Shown: positions 1 to 8,508 of the stretch, piece after piece
Position numbering within the stretch: the first letter of the stretch is position 1
How the letters are laid out: every line of letters starts with the position of its first letter
Assembly (NCBI GenBank): GCA_028285625.1
Contig: JANQOX010000025.1
Span: 394,461 to 458,460, forward strand
Origin: Myxococcota bacterium
GTDB lineage: Bacteria > Myxococcota_A > UBA9160 > UBA6930
Length of the DNA stretch: 64,000 nt
Reading direction: 5' to 3'
Notes under the pieces: generated by a model
Told to the model about the DNA's origin: nothing
Database searches by the model: none
Seen by the model: the letters and a program-made list of their open reading frames with translations, nothing else
Made by a program: the position numbers and the translations under genes

Positions 1-1
1 G

Positions 2-673
2 GCGAACTGGATCTTCGTCCTGGCCCGCACGGACATGGAGGATCGCTACGGCGGGATCTCGTTCTTCCTGGTGCCGATCGAGCAGGACGGGGTCGAGGTG
101 CGGCCGATCAAGCAGATCAGCGGCGAATCGGAGTTCGGCGAGGTCTTCTTCGATGGCGCCCTCGCACGCCGCGAGCACATCGTGGGCGAGCTCGGCGAGG
201 GCTGGCGCGTGGCCATGACCCTGCTCGGCTACGAACGCGGCGCGGCCGCGCTGCGCTACCCGGCCGAGTACGACACCTTCCTCGACGGCATGGTGCAGGC
301 GTTGCGCGAGAGCGGCGACGCCGAGCGCCCCGAGGTCCGGGCGCGTCTCGGGCAGTTGGTGGTCGAGAACGAGGTGCTTCGGGCCAACGGCCTGCGCACG
401 CTGGCGAACCTGGCGGCGGGCAACGCGCCCGGCCCCGAATCGTCGATCGAGAAGATCGGCTGGAGCGAGTACGCCCAGCGGCTCACCGACACCGCACTCG
501 ACCTGCTGGGGCCGCAGGCCCAGCTGGTGGCGACCGATCCGCACGCGCGGCCCGAACTCGACTGGGCCTACCAGTACATGTGGGCGCGCGCGGGGACCAT
601 CTACTCGGGATCGTCGGAGATCCAGCGCAACATCATCGCCAAGCGCGTCCTGCGCATGCCGACCAAGCGCTAG
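2..673 (+). CDS. Acyl-CoA dehydrogenase, C-terminal part (5' end outside window)
   Basis: The reading frame is open from base 2, so the gene starts upstream of the window; 223 residues are visible. The first residues (ANWIFVLARTD) are the middle beta-domain of a flavin acyl-CoA dehydrogenase. The end (GTIYSGSSEIQRNIIAKRVL) is the G-S/T-SEIQ-N-I-I signature that contacts FAD across the dimer. Such enzymes make the 2,3-double bond in acyl-CoA thioesters and pass electrons to ETF in the cytoplasm. A second, more divergent dehydrogenase follows after 13 bases. Side-by-side unlike subunits of this kind form alpha2-beta2 enzymes in actinobacterial steroid side-chain degradation (FadE/ChsE pairs). 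That pairing here is inference; substrate unknown. Confidence 0.93.
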   Translation, partial: ANWIFVLARTDMEDRYGGISFFLVPIEQDGVEVRPIKQISGESEFGEVFFDGALARREHIVGELGEGWRVAMTLLGYERGAAALRYPAEYDTFLDGMVQALRESGDAERPEVRARLGQLVVENEVLRANGLRTLANLAAGNAPGPESSIEKIGWSEYAQRLTDTALDLLGPQAQLVATDPHARPELDWAYQYMWARAGTIYSGSSEIQRNIIAKRVLRMPTKR

Positions 674-686
674 GCGGGGGCAAGCC

Positions 687-1760
687 ATGCAGTTCGACCT
701 GGACGAAGACCGCGCACTGCTGAAGTCGAGCACGCGCGAGCTGCTCGAGAACGAGTCGCCGGTGGCCGAGGCCCGGGCGATCATGGAGACGTCGCCCGAG
801 GGCTACGACCGCGCCCTGTACGCGCAGCTCGGCGAGCTGGGCTACCCGGGCCTGCTGTTGTCCGAAGACGCCGGTGGCATGGGCGCACTGGCCTTCGCGG
901 CCGTGATGCACGAGATGGGTCGCGTGGCGTTTCCCGGCCCGTTCCTCGACCTTGCGGTGGCAGTGGCCGCGATCTCGGCCTGCGAGGGCGACGAGGCACG
1001 CAAGTGGCAGGAGCGTGCGGCCGCGGGCGAACTGGTGGTGCTGGCACGGAGCGAGTCCCGGGCCTCGCTCGACCCATGCCCGCCGGCGACGCGTTTCGAA
1101 GACGGCCACGTCCGCGGCACCAAGACCTTCGTGCCCTCGGGCGCTCACGCCGAAGCGCTGCTGGTGGAGACGACCGGCGGGTTGGTGCTGGTGCCGCGCC
1201 CCGAGTCCGGTTGGGACGCGCAGCCCCTCGTGACCCTCGACCATGCCCAGCGCTTCGCCGAGATTCGGCTCGACCACCCGGGCGTCCTTCTGGCCGAGGG
1301 TGCCGCCGCAGTGGCGCTGCTCGCGCGCAGTCAGGTTCACGGTGCGCTGGGCGCTGCAGCATGCCTGCTGGGATTGATGGAGCGCGCGCTCGAGCTGGCC
1401 GTGGACTACACCCGCGAGCGCGAGGCCTTCGGGGCACCGCTGGCGAGCTTCCAGGCTCTGCAGCACCGCGCGGCCGACATGCTGGCGCGCACCGAGAGCA
1501 GCCGCTCGGCGGTCTACCGGGCCGGCTGGGCGCTCGAACACGATGAGCCGGATGCCGACTACCTGGTCTCCGTGGCGAAGGCCTATGCGGGCCCTGCGGC
1601 GCGCGCGGTCTGTGGCGAGTGCATCCAGTTCCACGGCGGCGTCGGGTACACCTGGGAGTACGATCCGCACCTCTACCTCAAGCGCACCAAGACGCTCGAG
1701 CAGCAGCACGGCACCACCGCCTGGCACGAGCAGAGGGCGCTCGATGGCCGCCCCGCCTGA
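687..1760 (+). CDS. Acyl-CoA dehydrogenase, partner subunit type
   Basis: A 357-residue acyl-CoA dehydrogenase. The N-terminal helical domain spans about residues 1-110, the beta-domain about 115-215, and the C-terminal helical domain follows. Family motifs are YTREREAFG (241-249), a helix ending in FQALQH, and FHGGVGYTWEYD (315-326). It lacks the SEIQ-N-I-I tail of the preceding gene. The two may therefore supply complementary parts of one heteromeric active site (inference from known FadE pairs). It begins 13 bases after the upstream stop, preceded by GGCGGGGG, and its 3' end overlaps the next gene by 17 bases. The three genes therefore look like one operon. Probable role: alpha,beta-dehydrogenation of a bulky acyl-CoA. 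Confidence 0.93.
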   Translation: MQFDLDEDRALLKSSTRELLENESPVAEARAIMETSPEGYDRALYAQLGELGYPGLLLSEDAGGMGALAFAAVMHEMGRVAFPGPFLDLAVAVAAISACEGDEARKWQERAAAGELVVLARSESRASLDPCPPATRFEDGHVRGTKTFVPSGAHAEALLVETTGGLVLVPRPESGWDAQPLVTLDHAQRFAEIRLDHPGVLLAEGAAAVALLARSQVHGALGAAACLLGLMERALELAVDYTREREAFGAPLASFQALQHRAADMLARTESSRSAVYRAGWALEHDEPDADYLVSVAKAYAGPAARAVCGECIQFHGGVGYTWEYDPHLYLKRTKTLEQQHGTTAWHEQRALDGRPA

Positions 1761-2688
1761 GGTCCCCGCGCCCGAAGGGCCGGATGGGGGCGGGCAGTCG
1801 CGCGACTACTACGCGGCATCCGCGCCCATCACCGCGGTAGGTCGGCACGCGCCGAGCCTCGACGATCTGCCACGCGACCTCGCGTCGCTCTGTTCCGTGG
1901 TCCAGGGACTGTTGGTGCATCCGTTCTGGCTCGCGGTCTACGGCATCACCCTGCGTCCCGGCGGCGAGAACGAACTGCAGGCGCGCGGCGTCGAGCAGAT
2001 GCTCGACCAGGTGCTGGCCGTCGATCCGGCACCCTTCGACGAGGCGCGCCCACCCGAGCGGCGCGCGGTCGGCAACTGTCGGCACTTCACGACCCTGCTG
2101 GTGGCGCTGCTGCGCCATCAGGGCGTGCCGGCCCGGGGGCGTTGTGGGTTCGGCGCCTACTTCGAGAAGGACCGCTACGTGGACCACTGGGTGGCGGAGG
2201 TGTTCGACGCCGATGAACAGCGCTGGCGCCTGGTGGACCCGCAGATCGACGACCCGCAGCGCGAGGCCCTGCGCCTCGAGCTCGACACGCTCGACCTCTC
2301 TCCTGAGGACTTCTGGGTGGCGGGTCAGGCGTGGGAACGGTGCCGTCGCGGCGAGGTCGAGGGCGAGCGGTTCGGCATCCTCGACATGTGGGGCGACTGG
2401 TTCGTACTCGGCAACGTCGCGCTCGACGTGGCCAGCCTGCACCGGATCGAGTTGCTGCCATGGGACGGATTCGGCCTGGGCCTGGTGGAACGGACCGACT
2501 GGACGCCCGCGGTCATCGACCTCGCGGACCGTGCCGCGGCGGCGACGGCCCGGCGCCCACTCGACCTGGGAGGGCTCGCCGGACTCTGGGCCCGAGAACC
2601 CATGCTGCGCGTGCCCCGGCAGATCCGCAGCCACCAGCCCACGCCCCACGACGTGGACGTCTCGGACCTGCTTCCCGAGGCGGGGTGA
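1744..2688 (+). CDS. Transglutaminase-like cysteine protein
   Basis: 314 residues from the ATG at 1744, which overlaps the preceding dehydrogenase by 17 bases. The frame is open further upstream, but that part lies inside the dehydrogenase gene. A papain/transglutaminase-like core is visible: Cys112 in GNCRHFT, His148 in VDHWVAEV and Asp165 in RLVDPQ, spaced as in the catalytic Cys-His-Asp triad. There is no signal peptide or membrane helix, so it is probably cytoplasmic. Most bacterial proteins with this fold are uncharacterised; peptidase, amide-bond or thioester chemistry are all possible. The tight coupling to two acyl-CoA dehydrogenases is notable, but no function is assigned. Confidence 0.85.
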   Translation: MAAPPEVPAPEGPDGGGQSRDYYAASAPITAVGRHAPSLDDLPRDLASLCSVVQGLLVHPFWLAVYGITLRPGGENELQARGVEQMLDQVLAVDPAPFDEARPPERRAVGNCRHFTTLLVALLRHQGVPARGRCGFGAYFEKDRYVDHWVAEVFDADEQRWRLVDPQIDDPQREALRLELDTLDLSPEDFWVAGQAWERCRRGEVEGERFGILDMWGDWFVLGNVALDVASLHRIELLPWDGFGLGLVERTDWTPAVIDLADRAAAATARRPLDLGGLAGLWAREPMLRVPRQIRSHQPTPHDVDVSDLLPEAG

Positions 2689-2700
2689 AGGCGCAGACGC

Positions 2701-3741
2701 CTAGGCCAACGGGTCGAGCAGCACCTTGAGAATGCCGTCCTCGCGGTCGTTGAAGCGGCGGTAGGCCTCGGCGCCGTCCGACAGGCCTACGTGGTGGTTG
2801 AATACGATCTCGGGCGTGAGGCGCCCCGAGGCCACCAAGGGCACCAGGTTGGGCCAGAGCTCCTGAACCGGCACCAGGCCCGTTCGGAAGGTCAGGTTCT
2901 TCATCAGGGCGAGGCCCATCGGAAACGGCAGGGCCGGGCTGGTGTTCACGCCTACCACGGACACCGTTCCCCCCGAACGCGCATACACCAGGGCCTTGTG
3001 GATGGTGGCGTCCGAGCCCACGGCCTCGATCACCGTGTCGGCTCCCTGGCCATCCGTGGCCTCCACCAGAGCCTCGTCGGCCTGGTCGGCGTGCAGCGGG
3101 ATGGCGCCGAGCTTCTCGACGAGTGCGAGGCGCTCGGGAACGCGGTCCACCTGGAAGATGCGCGCGGGCCCGAAGAGCTGCGCGCACAGCAGTGCCTGGA
3201 TGCCCACGGGACCCGCTCCGATCACGACCACGGTGTCGCCCGGTTCGATCTCGGCGCGCCGCGCGCCGTAGTAGCCGGTGGGGAGGATGTCGGTCAGCAA
3301 GACGGCTTGTTCGTCGCTCACGCCGTCGGGGATGCGGGTCATGGCGTGGTCGGCGCCCGGCACCGCGACGGCTTCGGCCTGGCCCCCGTGCAACTCGGGC
3401 GACATCCCGAAGACGCGGGTCTCGTGGCGCTCGCAACGGATCACCTGGCCCGCCCGGCAGCGGGCGCACGCGCCGCAGCCGATCACACCGGAGACGATCA
3501 CCCGGTCACCGGTCCGAAAGCCGGACACGCCGCTTCCGGTCTCTGTGACCTCGCCTACGAACTCGTGACCCATCGTGAAGCCCGACGGCACCGGCAGGTC
3601 GCCGTGGTAGAGGTGCAGGTCGGACCCGCAGATCGCCGTCTTCACGACGCGCACGATCGCACCATCGGCGGTCTCGAGGGTGGGGTCCGGGACCTGCTCG
3701 CAGCGGATGTCTCCCTTGCCGTGATAGACGAGGCCACGCAT
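2701..3741 (-). CDS. Zinc-dependent alcohol dehydrogenase (MDR family)
   Basis: A 346-residue medium-chain dehydrogenase/reductase of usual length. The catalytic zinc site is visible as Cys38 (AICGSD) and His59-Glu60 (MGHE). The structural zinc lobe is Cys89, Cys92, Cys95 and Cys103. The Rossmann motif is VIGAGPVG (173-180), followed by an acidic residue (QVDR), which favours NAD. It oxidises an alcohol or polyol, or reduces an aldehyde, in the cytoplasm; the substrate cannot be read from sequence. The start is the ATG at 3741, preceded by GGGAGAAAG. It is transcribed toward the transglutaminase-like gene and ends 12 bases from it. Confidence 0.93.
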   Translation of the reverse strand: MRGLVYHGKGDIRCEQVPDPTLETADGAIVRVVKTAICGSDLHLYHGDLPVPSGFTMGHEFVGEVTETGSGVSGFRTGDRVIVSGVIGCGACARCRAGQVIRCERHETRVFGMSPELHGGQAEAVAVPGADHAMTRIPDGVSDEQAVLLTDILPTGYYGARRAEIEPGDTVVVIGAGPVGIQALLCAQLFGPARIFQVDRVPERLALVEKLGAIPLHADQADEALVEATDGQGADTVIEAVGSDATIHKALVYARSGGTVSVVGVNTSPALPFPMGLALMKNLTFRTGLVPVQELWPNLVPLVASGRLTPEIVFNHHVGLSDGAEAYRRFNDREDGILKVLLDPLA

Positions 3742-3784
3742 GGACTTTCTCCCGAATCTTGGAACGAGCGCTAGAGCATCGGAC

Positions 3785-5710
3785 CTAGAAGTACCGCTCG
3801 AGCATCAGGCGGGCGTCCCACCAGGACGCACCGAAGAGGTGGTGGTAGCCCAGATCGGCGCGCAAGGCGGTCCGGCGCGACAGGCGAAGGCTCTGCTCGA
3901 GCGCGATCTCGGCCAGGGTGCCCCGGTCTCCCAGGGCGAACCACCGCCCGCGCGCCACCAGGCGGCCCTTCCAGAGGTCGCCGGGCGTGCGCAGCGATAC
4001 GGCAAGGCTCGCACCCGGCCCGAACGCGACGTTGCCGTCGTAGGCGCCGCCGGCCTCGACCGCGGCGTCCAGGCCGACCGTCGCTCGCAGCCGGCCCTCC
4101 AAGCGGCTCGCGGTGATGCCGCCTCCAGCCCCGGCCCGGAACAGCAGTTCGGGGTCGAGATCGCCGCTTCGGTCCTCGAATAGGCGGGTCCGCAGCCCGA
4201 CGTCCGCCTCCCAGGACCAGGGTCGGCGCAGCGCGTCCCAGGCGGTTCGAGAGCGCAACGAGAGCAGCGAAAGTTCCTCCAGGCGCAGGCGTCCCCGTGC
4301 GGGCTCGTAGCGAAGCCGGGCGTCGAGGGCTTCGATGGCGGCATCGACGGGAAACCCGCCTTCCGGGTCGAGCAGGCCGTGGAAACCGGGGCGCACGCGA
4401 AGCTCGACGAAGCCATCCCCGTCGCGGGCGCCGCCGCCGAGGGCGACGAGCGCCGTGCCGTGACCCTCGTCGGGGGCCACATCCGGCCGCGGAGGCACCG
4501 GAGGCTCGAAGGCGGCGCCCGCCCGGCTGCGCGCCACCAGCAGCGCGTACGCGCGGTCGCGGGTGCCTTCCTCGTCCACGTCGCCTGTCATCAGCCAGTA
4601 GTGAAGGGCGTCGTACGCCGCGCCGAGAACGCGCTCGGGATGGGCGGTGACATCCAGCGCGGGGTCGTCGACGTCGCGCTGGCCCCGCGCCAGCTCGAAG
4701 GCCAGCGCCGCCTCGGAGGGCGAGAGCGACGAGAGCGCGGCGCGCAGCTTGCGGGCGGGGGAGGGCATATACGCCACCGCGCCGGCCAGACCGATTCCGT
4801 CGACGAGGGCGCGCACCGTGTCGATGGGCGCGACCGACAGCCGATTGCCCGCTTCGATGGGCAGGCCCGGGCGCACGACTTCGAGCAGCCGCACCAGCTG
4901 GTAGGAGCAGTTCTCGCGAAAGAAGAAGTACGGGAACGAAACGCCGCGAAGCTCCCAGAGGTGCAGGAGCAGGAAGTCGAGCTCGGCGGCCTCGAGCGCG
5001 AGCGGGTACTCCCAGACGTCGCGGTTCTGCCACTCCGCATAGAGCTTGAGCTTGGTGTAGTAGGGGTTGACCGCGAAGCGGCCCGGGTACTGCCCGAGCG
5101 TTCCCTTCACCAGGTAGATCGGTCCGGCCTCTCCACCCGTATCGGCCGTGAAGTCGAGCGCATGCGAGAGCAGGTCCGAGCCTTCGTTCGAGGGCTCGGG
5201 GTCGAGGCGAAGCAACGTGTGCCCGAACATCGAGGCCGGACTGCCGAGAAAGGCGTCGGCGTAGATGAGCGTCAGTCGGGCGGCGCGAATCTGCCCGCGC
5301 CACTGGGCGAGATCGAGGCAGGGCCCCCTTGCAAAGTGGCCCGCGGGCAGCCCCAAACGCTCCTCGAGCCAGCGCGCGCGGGCCGGCAGCGCGCACGCTG
5401 CGGGCTCGTCGCCGACGCGGCCGTCGGGGTCCTCGAGCACTGCGAGGGTGGCGCGCAGTTCGGCTCCCGGGTCGGTGGCGCCGTTGGGGCTCTGGAAGAA
5501 GTGGCCCCCTTCGGCGGCGCTGCGTGCGAGCGGTCGGTTCGGAAGATGCAGCAGCGCGCGCCAGACCGGGTCCTGATCGAGGTCTGCTGCGAGGGCTCGT
5601 TCGGCGAGCCCGTCGGGCACGCCATCGGCTTGCACGCGCGCCCGCCGAGACTCGGCGTGCGCTCCGTGGGCCGCGAGGACGAGGCAGAACCATGCAGCCC
5701 AGCGGGTCAC
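3785..5710 (-). CDS. DUF4105 (Lnb N-terminal periplasmic domain) outer-envelope protein
   Basis: 641 residues from a GTG at 5710. The frame is open to 5743, but the extra codons lie inside a strong hairpin, so I prefer the GTG, which gives a clean signal peptide (TRWAAWFCLVLAAHGAHA). The N-terminal half carries DUF4105 hallmarks: SPASMFGHTLLRLD near residues 158-170 and FFFRENCSYQLVRLLE near 262-277, with the conserved Asn-Cys. The C-terminal ~250 residues alternate short strands and end in RYF, as in an outer-membrane beta-barrel. It lies just downstream of a DUF3015 gene on the same strand, a pairing I recall from other proteobacteria. Function unknown; the family has a papain-like NlpC/P60-type fold. 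Confidence 0.85.
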   Translation of the reverse strand: MTRWAAWFCLVLAAHGAHAESRRARVQADGVPDGLAERALAADLDQDPVWRALLHLPNRPLARSAAEGGHFFQSPNGATDPGAELRATLAVLEDPDGRVGDEPAACALPARARWLEERLGLPAGHFARGPCLDLAQWRGQIRAARLTLIYADAFLGSPASMFGHTLLRLDPEPSNEGSDLLSHALDFTADTGGEAGPIYLVKGTLGQYPGRFAVNPYYTKLKLYAEWQNRDVWEYPLALEAAELDFLLLHLWELRGVSFPYFFFRENCSYQLVRLLEVVRPGLPIEAGNRLSVAPIDTVRALVDGIGLAGAVAYMPSPARKLRAALSSLSPSEAALAFELARGQRDVDDPALDVTAHPERVLGAAYDALHYWLMTGDVDEEGTRDRAYALLVARSRAGAAFEPPVPPRPDVAPDEGHGTALVALGGGARDGDGFVELRVRPGFHGLLDPEGGFPVDAAIEALDARLRYEPARGRLRLEELSLLSLRSRTAWDALRRPWSWEADVGLRTRLFEDRSGDLDPELLFRAGAGGGITASRLEGRLRATVGLDAAVEAGGAYDGNVAFGPGASLAVSLRTPGDLWKGRLVARGRWFALGDRGTLAEIALEQSLRLSRRTALRADLGYHHLFGASWWDARLMLERYF

Positions 5711-5729
5711 GCAGCGTGCCTGATACGAA

Positions 5730-5755
5730 GGGGCCCCGCCCAAGGGCGGGGCCCC
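5730..5755 (-). terminator. Perfect 12-bp GC hairpin between DUF3015 and DUF4105 genes
   Basis: Two perfect 12-base arms (GGGGCCCCGCCC and its complement) are separated by AA. The hairpin sits directly after the DUF3015 stop codon and before the DUF4105 start on the minus strand. No T-run follows, so it may be an attenuating or mRNA-stabilising element inside an operon rather than a full terminator. Confidence 0.6.
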
Positions 5756-5760
5756 CGAGA

Positions 5761-6255
5761 TCAGCTCTCGATCGCGTGGTCGCCGACGATCCGGTAGAAC
5801 GCGTCCACCATCTCGTTCGACTCCGTCGCTGCGCTCGGGAAGAGCTCGACGAAGTGCGCCTGCGTGAATGCGAAGAACGCGGGGCGCTCTTCTGCGGGCA
5901 CGCCGAGCAACTGGGCGAAGGCGTCCAGTCGTTCGCCATCGCCGCGCGATACGTCGCGGGCGAGACCGTCCAGGTTGGTCGCGGCGAAGCGGCGCAGTTG
6001 GGCGTCCCCGACCGTAACCGTCCCGCGGCCGTCACACCCCATGACGCCGAACGTGATCGACACCGACTGGAACAGCAAGCCGTTGGTGAACGAAGCGCAG
6101 AGCTTCGGGAACAGGCCGCTCTGGCCCTTCCAGATGTTGGTTCCGACGCCGCAGCCGACGTCCGGATCGGCGGCCGCAGGCGTGCCGGCCAAAGCAAGGA
6201 ATCCGGCCGCCGTGGCTGCCAGGACTCCCGATCGGATCAATCCCCTCATCTTCAT
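5761..6255 (-). CDS. DUF3015 family exported protein
   Basis: 164 residues. The start is the ATG at 6255 because AGGAGGG lies 7 bases upstream and it opens a good signal peptide (MKMRGLIRSGVLAATAAG..., cleavage after PAAA). The mature part has GCGVGTNIWKGQ, ...NGLLFQSVSITFGVMGC, matching the DUF3015 pattern of a G-C-G start and an S-I-T-F/S-G...C segment; two cysteines could form a disulfide. Family function is unknown; it is periplasmic or surface associated. It is the first gene of a probable two-gene operon with the DUF4105 gene. Confidence 0.87.
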   Translation of the reverse strand: MKMRGLIRSGVLAATAAGFLALAGTPAAADPDVGCGVGTNIWKGQSGLFPKLCASFTNGLLFQSVSITFGVMGCDGRGTVTVGDAQLRRFAATNLDGLARDVSRGDGERLDAFAQLLGVPAEERPAFFAFTQAHFVELFPSAATESNEMVDAFYRIVGDHAIES

Positions 6256-6372
6256 GCCCTGTCCCTCCTGTGAATCAGGCTGCCCGATTACACCCGACCC
6301 AGGGGACCGGGGCAAGCAGGGGCTGCCTCACACAAGGTGGCGAGCGGGATCACGTTCCGGCGCCTGGCGGGC

Positions 6373-6378
6373 TAGCGT
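6373..6378 (+). promoter_or_regulatory. Candidate -10 element TAGCGT, possibly leaderless
   Basis: TAGCGT fits TANNNT and ends 9 bases before the permease ATG at 6388. Transcription would then begin at or within a few bases of the start codon. No Shine-Dalgarno sequence is visible between it and the ATG, and no clear -35. Confidence 0.45.
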
Positions 6379-6387
6379 GGCGGCCCG

Positions 6388-7854
6388 ATGCCCAACGCCT
6401 ACGACCGCACACCGGATGGCTACTTCGAGGCGCGCGGGCTGCGCCGCCACGCGCGTGTGGGATCGCTCTGGGCACTGGGCGTGGGCGCCGTGATCTCGGG
6501 CGACTTCTTCGGCTGGAACTTCGGGCTGGCCTCGGGCGGCTTCGGAGGCCTCCTGCTGGCGACCGGGCTGATCACCGTGATGTACGCCGGGCTCTGTGCC
6601 TCGATCGCAGAGATGGCTGCGGCACTGCCTCATACGGGAGGGGCCTATTCGTTCGCGCGATCGGCCATGGGGCGCACCGGCGCCTACGTGACGGGCCTGG
6701 CCGAGAACATGGAGTACGTGCTCACGCCAGCGGTCATCGTGGTGGGCATCGGCGGCTACCTGGGCGCGATCTTCGGCACGCCCGACGCGTGGGCCCCGGC
6801 CTGGTGGGCGGCGGCCTACGCGCTCTTCGTGGGGCTCAACGTGGCCGGCGTCGAGGCCACCTTTCGCTTCACCGTCGCGATCACGCTGCTCGCGCTGGCG
6901 ATCCTCGTGGTGTTCTGGATCGGCGCGATTCCCCACGTCGACTTCGCGCGCTTCGCCTTCGACGTCCCGGCGGACCCGGGCCAATCCGCCTGGTTGCCGC
7001 GGGGCTTTGCGGGCGTGCTCGGCGCGCTGCCGTTCGCGGTTTGGTTCTACCTGGCGATCGAGCAGCTTCCCCTTGCGGCCGAGGAGAGCCACGACCCGCG
7101 CACCGACATGCCCCGCGGCATCCTGCTCGGCCTGCTGACCCTCGTGGTCTGTGCGTTCGCGACGCTCGTGCTCTCGAGTGCGATTTCGCCCGGTGCGGCC
7201 GCGCTCGGCCAGTCCGAAGAGCCCCTTTTCGAGGGATTTCGGACCATCTTCGGAGCCGGGCTCGGCACGCGGGTGCTCGCGCTGATCGCCGTGGCCGGAC
7301 TGGTGGCGAGCTTTCACAGCATCATCTTCGCCTACGGTCGACAGGTCTACTCGCTCTCGCGCGCCGGGTACTTTCCGCGGTGGCTGTCGGTCACGCATTC
7401 GCGACGCGCCACGCCGCACCGCGCGCTGATTGCCGGCGCCGTGATGGGCTACGCCGTGGCCCTCGCCATCCACCTGCTCGGGCCCGAGCACCCGGTGGGG
7501 GCCGTGCTGCTGAACCTCGCGGTGTTCGGGGCGGTGCTCTCCTACGTGCTGCAGATGCTGGCGTTCGTGCTGCTGCGCCGACGCATGCCGCACATCGAAC
7601 GGCCCTTTCGCAGCCCGCTCGGGGTGCCGGGGGCGGTGGTGGCTGCGGCGATCGCAGCGCTCACGCTGGTCGCCCTGTTCGTCGTGGATCCGGTCTACCA
7701 GAAGGTCGCGCTGGCCGCGGCTGCCTGGTACGCCGCGGGCCTCGCGTGGTACGCGCTGGTCAGTCGGCACCGTCTGGTCGAGGCCCCCGAGGAGGCGTTC
7801 GCGAGTCGGCACGAGTCGGGTCCCGCAGGGCCCCCCAGCGATTCCAGTAGGTGA
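6388..7854 (+). CDS. Amino acid/ethanolamine permease (APC superfamily)
   Basis: 488 residues with about 12 hydrophobic segments beginning near residue 25. The first segment reads VGAVISGDFFGWNFGLASGG, and GDFFGWNFGL is characteristic of ethanolamine permeases of the APC superfamily. The next conserved block (ASIAEMAAALPHTGGAYSFA) is the APC loop after TM2. It would import ethanolamine or a related amine across the inner membrane. No ethanolamine ammonia-lyase genes are in the window, so the substrate is an inference from family resemblance. Its 3' end overlaps the convergent nitroreductase-like gene by 95 bases. Confidence 0.85.
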   Translation: MPNAYDRTPDGYFEARGLRRHARVGSLWALGVGAVISGDFFGWNFGLASGGFGGLLLATGLITVMYAGLCASIAEMAAALPHTGGAYSFARSAMGRTGAYVTGLAENMEYVLTPAVIVVGIGGYLGAIFGTPDAWAPAWWAAAYALFVGLNVAGVEATFRFTVAITLLALAILVVFWIGAIPHVDFARFAFDVPADPGQSAWLPRGFAGVLGALPFAVWFYLAIEQLPLAAEESHDPRTDMPRGILLGLLTLVVCAFATLVLSSAISPGAAALGQSEEPLFEGFRTIFGAGLGTRVLALIAVAGLVASFHSIIFAYGRQVYSLSRAGYFPRWLSVTHSRRATPHRALIAGAVMGYAVALAIHLLGPEHPVGAVLLNLAVFGAVLSYVLQMLAFVLLRRRMPHIERPFRSPLGVPGAVVAAAIAALTLVALFVVDPVYQKVALAAAAWYAAGLAWYALVSRHRLVEAPEEAFASRHESGPAGPPSDSSR

Positions 7855-8506
7855 CCTCGCGGGCCGGTCGCCGCACGGCCGGCCGCAAGCGCGCGCCGAG
7901 GGTGTGCCCCACCGGCAGCAGCACCGTCTGGGTCACGCCATCGGGAATCCCCAGCGCACGTGCCGCCTCCTGCTCCTGCAGCAGATGCAGCGTCGTCCAC
8001 GTGGCGCCGAGCCCGCGGGCACGCAGGGCCAGCATCAGCGACCACGCGGCCGGAAGCACCGACCCGAAGAACGCCACCTGCAGCGCCCGGCTCGCAGGGT
8101 CGGGCTCGCCTTCGGAACAGACCAGGATCAGCGCGGGCATCTCGCCAAGCCGCTCGGCGTGGGTGACGACGGTCGCCTTCGGGCCGTCGGCCCCATCGGG
8201 TCGCGCAGCACGCCAGGCTGCGAGCGATTTGCGGTAGAGCCCTGCCACGGCTGCCTTGGGAGCGGGATCGGTCAGCACCAGGAAGCGCCAGCGCTCGCCT
8301 CCCACGCCCGTCGGAGCCTGCACGGCACTGTCGATGGCCGACTCGATCAACGCAGGATCGACCGGGCGATCCCAGTCGATGCGTCGACGCACCGAGCGCG
8401 TGGTCCGCAGCACCCAGTCGACCGCCTCGGTGTCGACTGCGGCATCCGGCGCAACGAAGTCGGCTCGTTCTGCACCGGGCTCGGGGGGATTCGTCCCGCC
8501 GGCCAT
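7760..8506 (-). CDS. Nitroreductase family protein
   Basis: 248 residues from the ATG at 8506. FMN-binding features of the family are present: an N-terminal TTRSVRRRIDWDRPVD (Arg cluster), then SAVQAPTGVGGERWRF, equivalent to the A-P-S-G-x-N-x-Q-P-W motif, and late GLGATWTT and GIPDGV motifs. The end YWNRWG is typical; the 20 extra residues after it are encoded in the overlap with the permease. It likely reduces nitro, quinone or enone groups with NAD(P)H. It starts 2 bases after the SDR stop (TGAGCATG), so the two are translationally coupled. Members are common in steroid and aromatic catabolic clusters. Confidence 0.88.
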   Translation of the reverse strand: MAGGTNPPEPGAERADFVAPDAAVDTEAVDWVLRTTRSVRRRIDWDRPVDPALIESAIDSAVQAPTGVGGERWRFLVLTDPAPKAAVAGLYRKSLAAWRAARPDGADGPKATVVTHAERLGEMPALILVCSEGEPDPASRALQVAFFGSVLPAAWSLMLALRARGLGATWTTLHLLQEQEAARALGIPDGVTQTVLLPVGHTLGARLRPAVRRPAREVTYWNRWGALRDPTRADSRTPPRGPRPDGAD

Positions 8507-8508
8507 GC

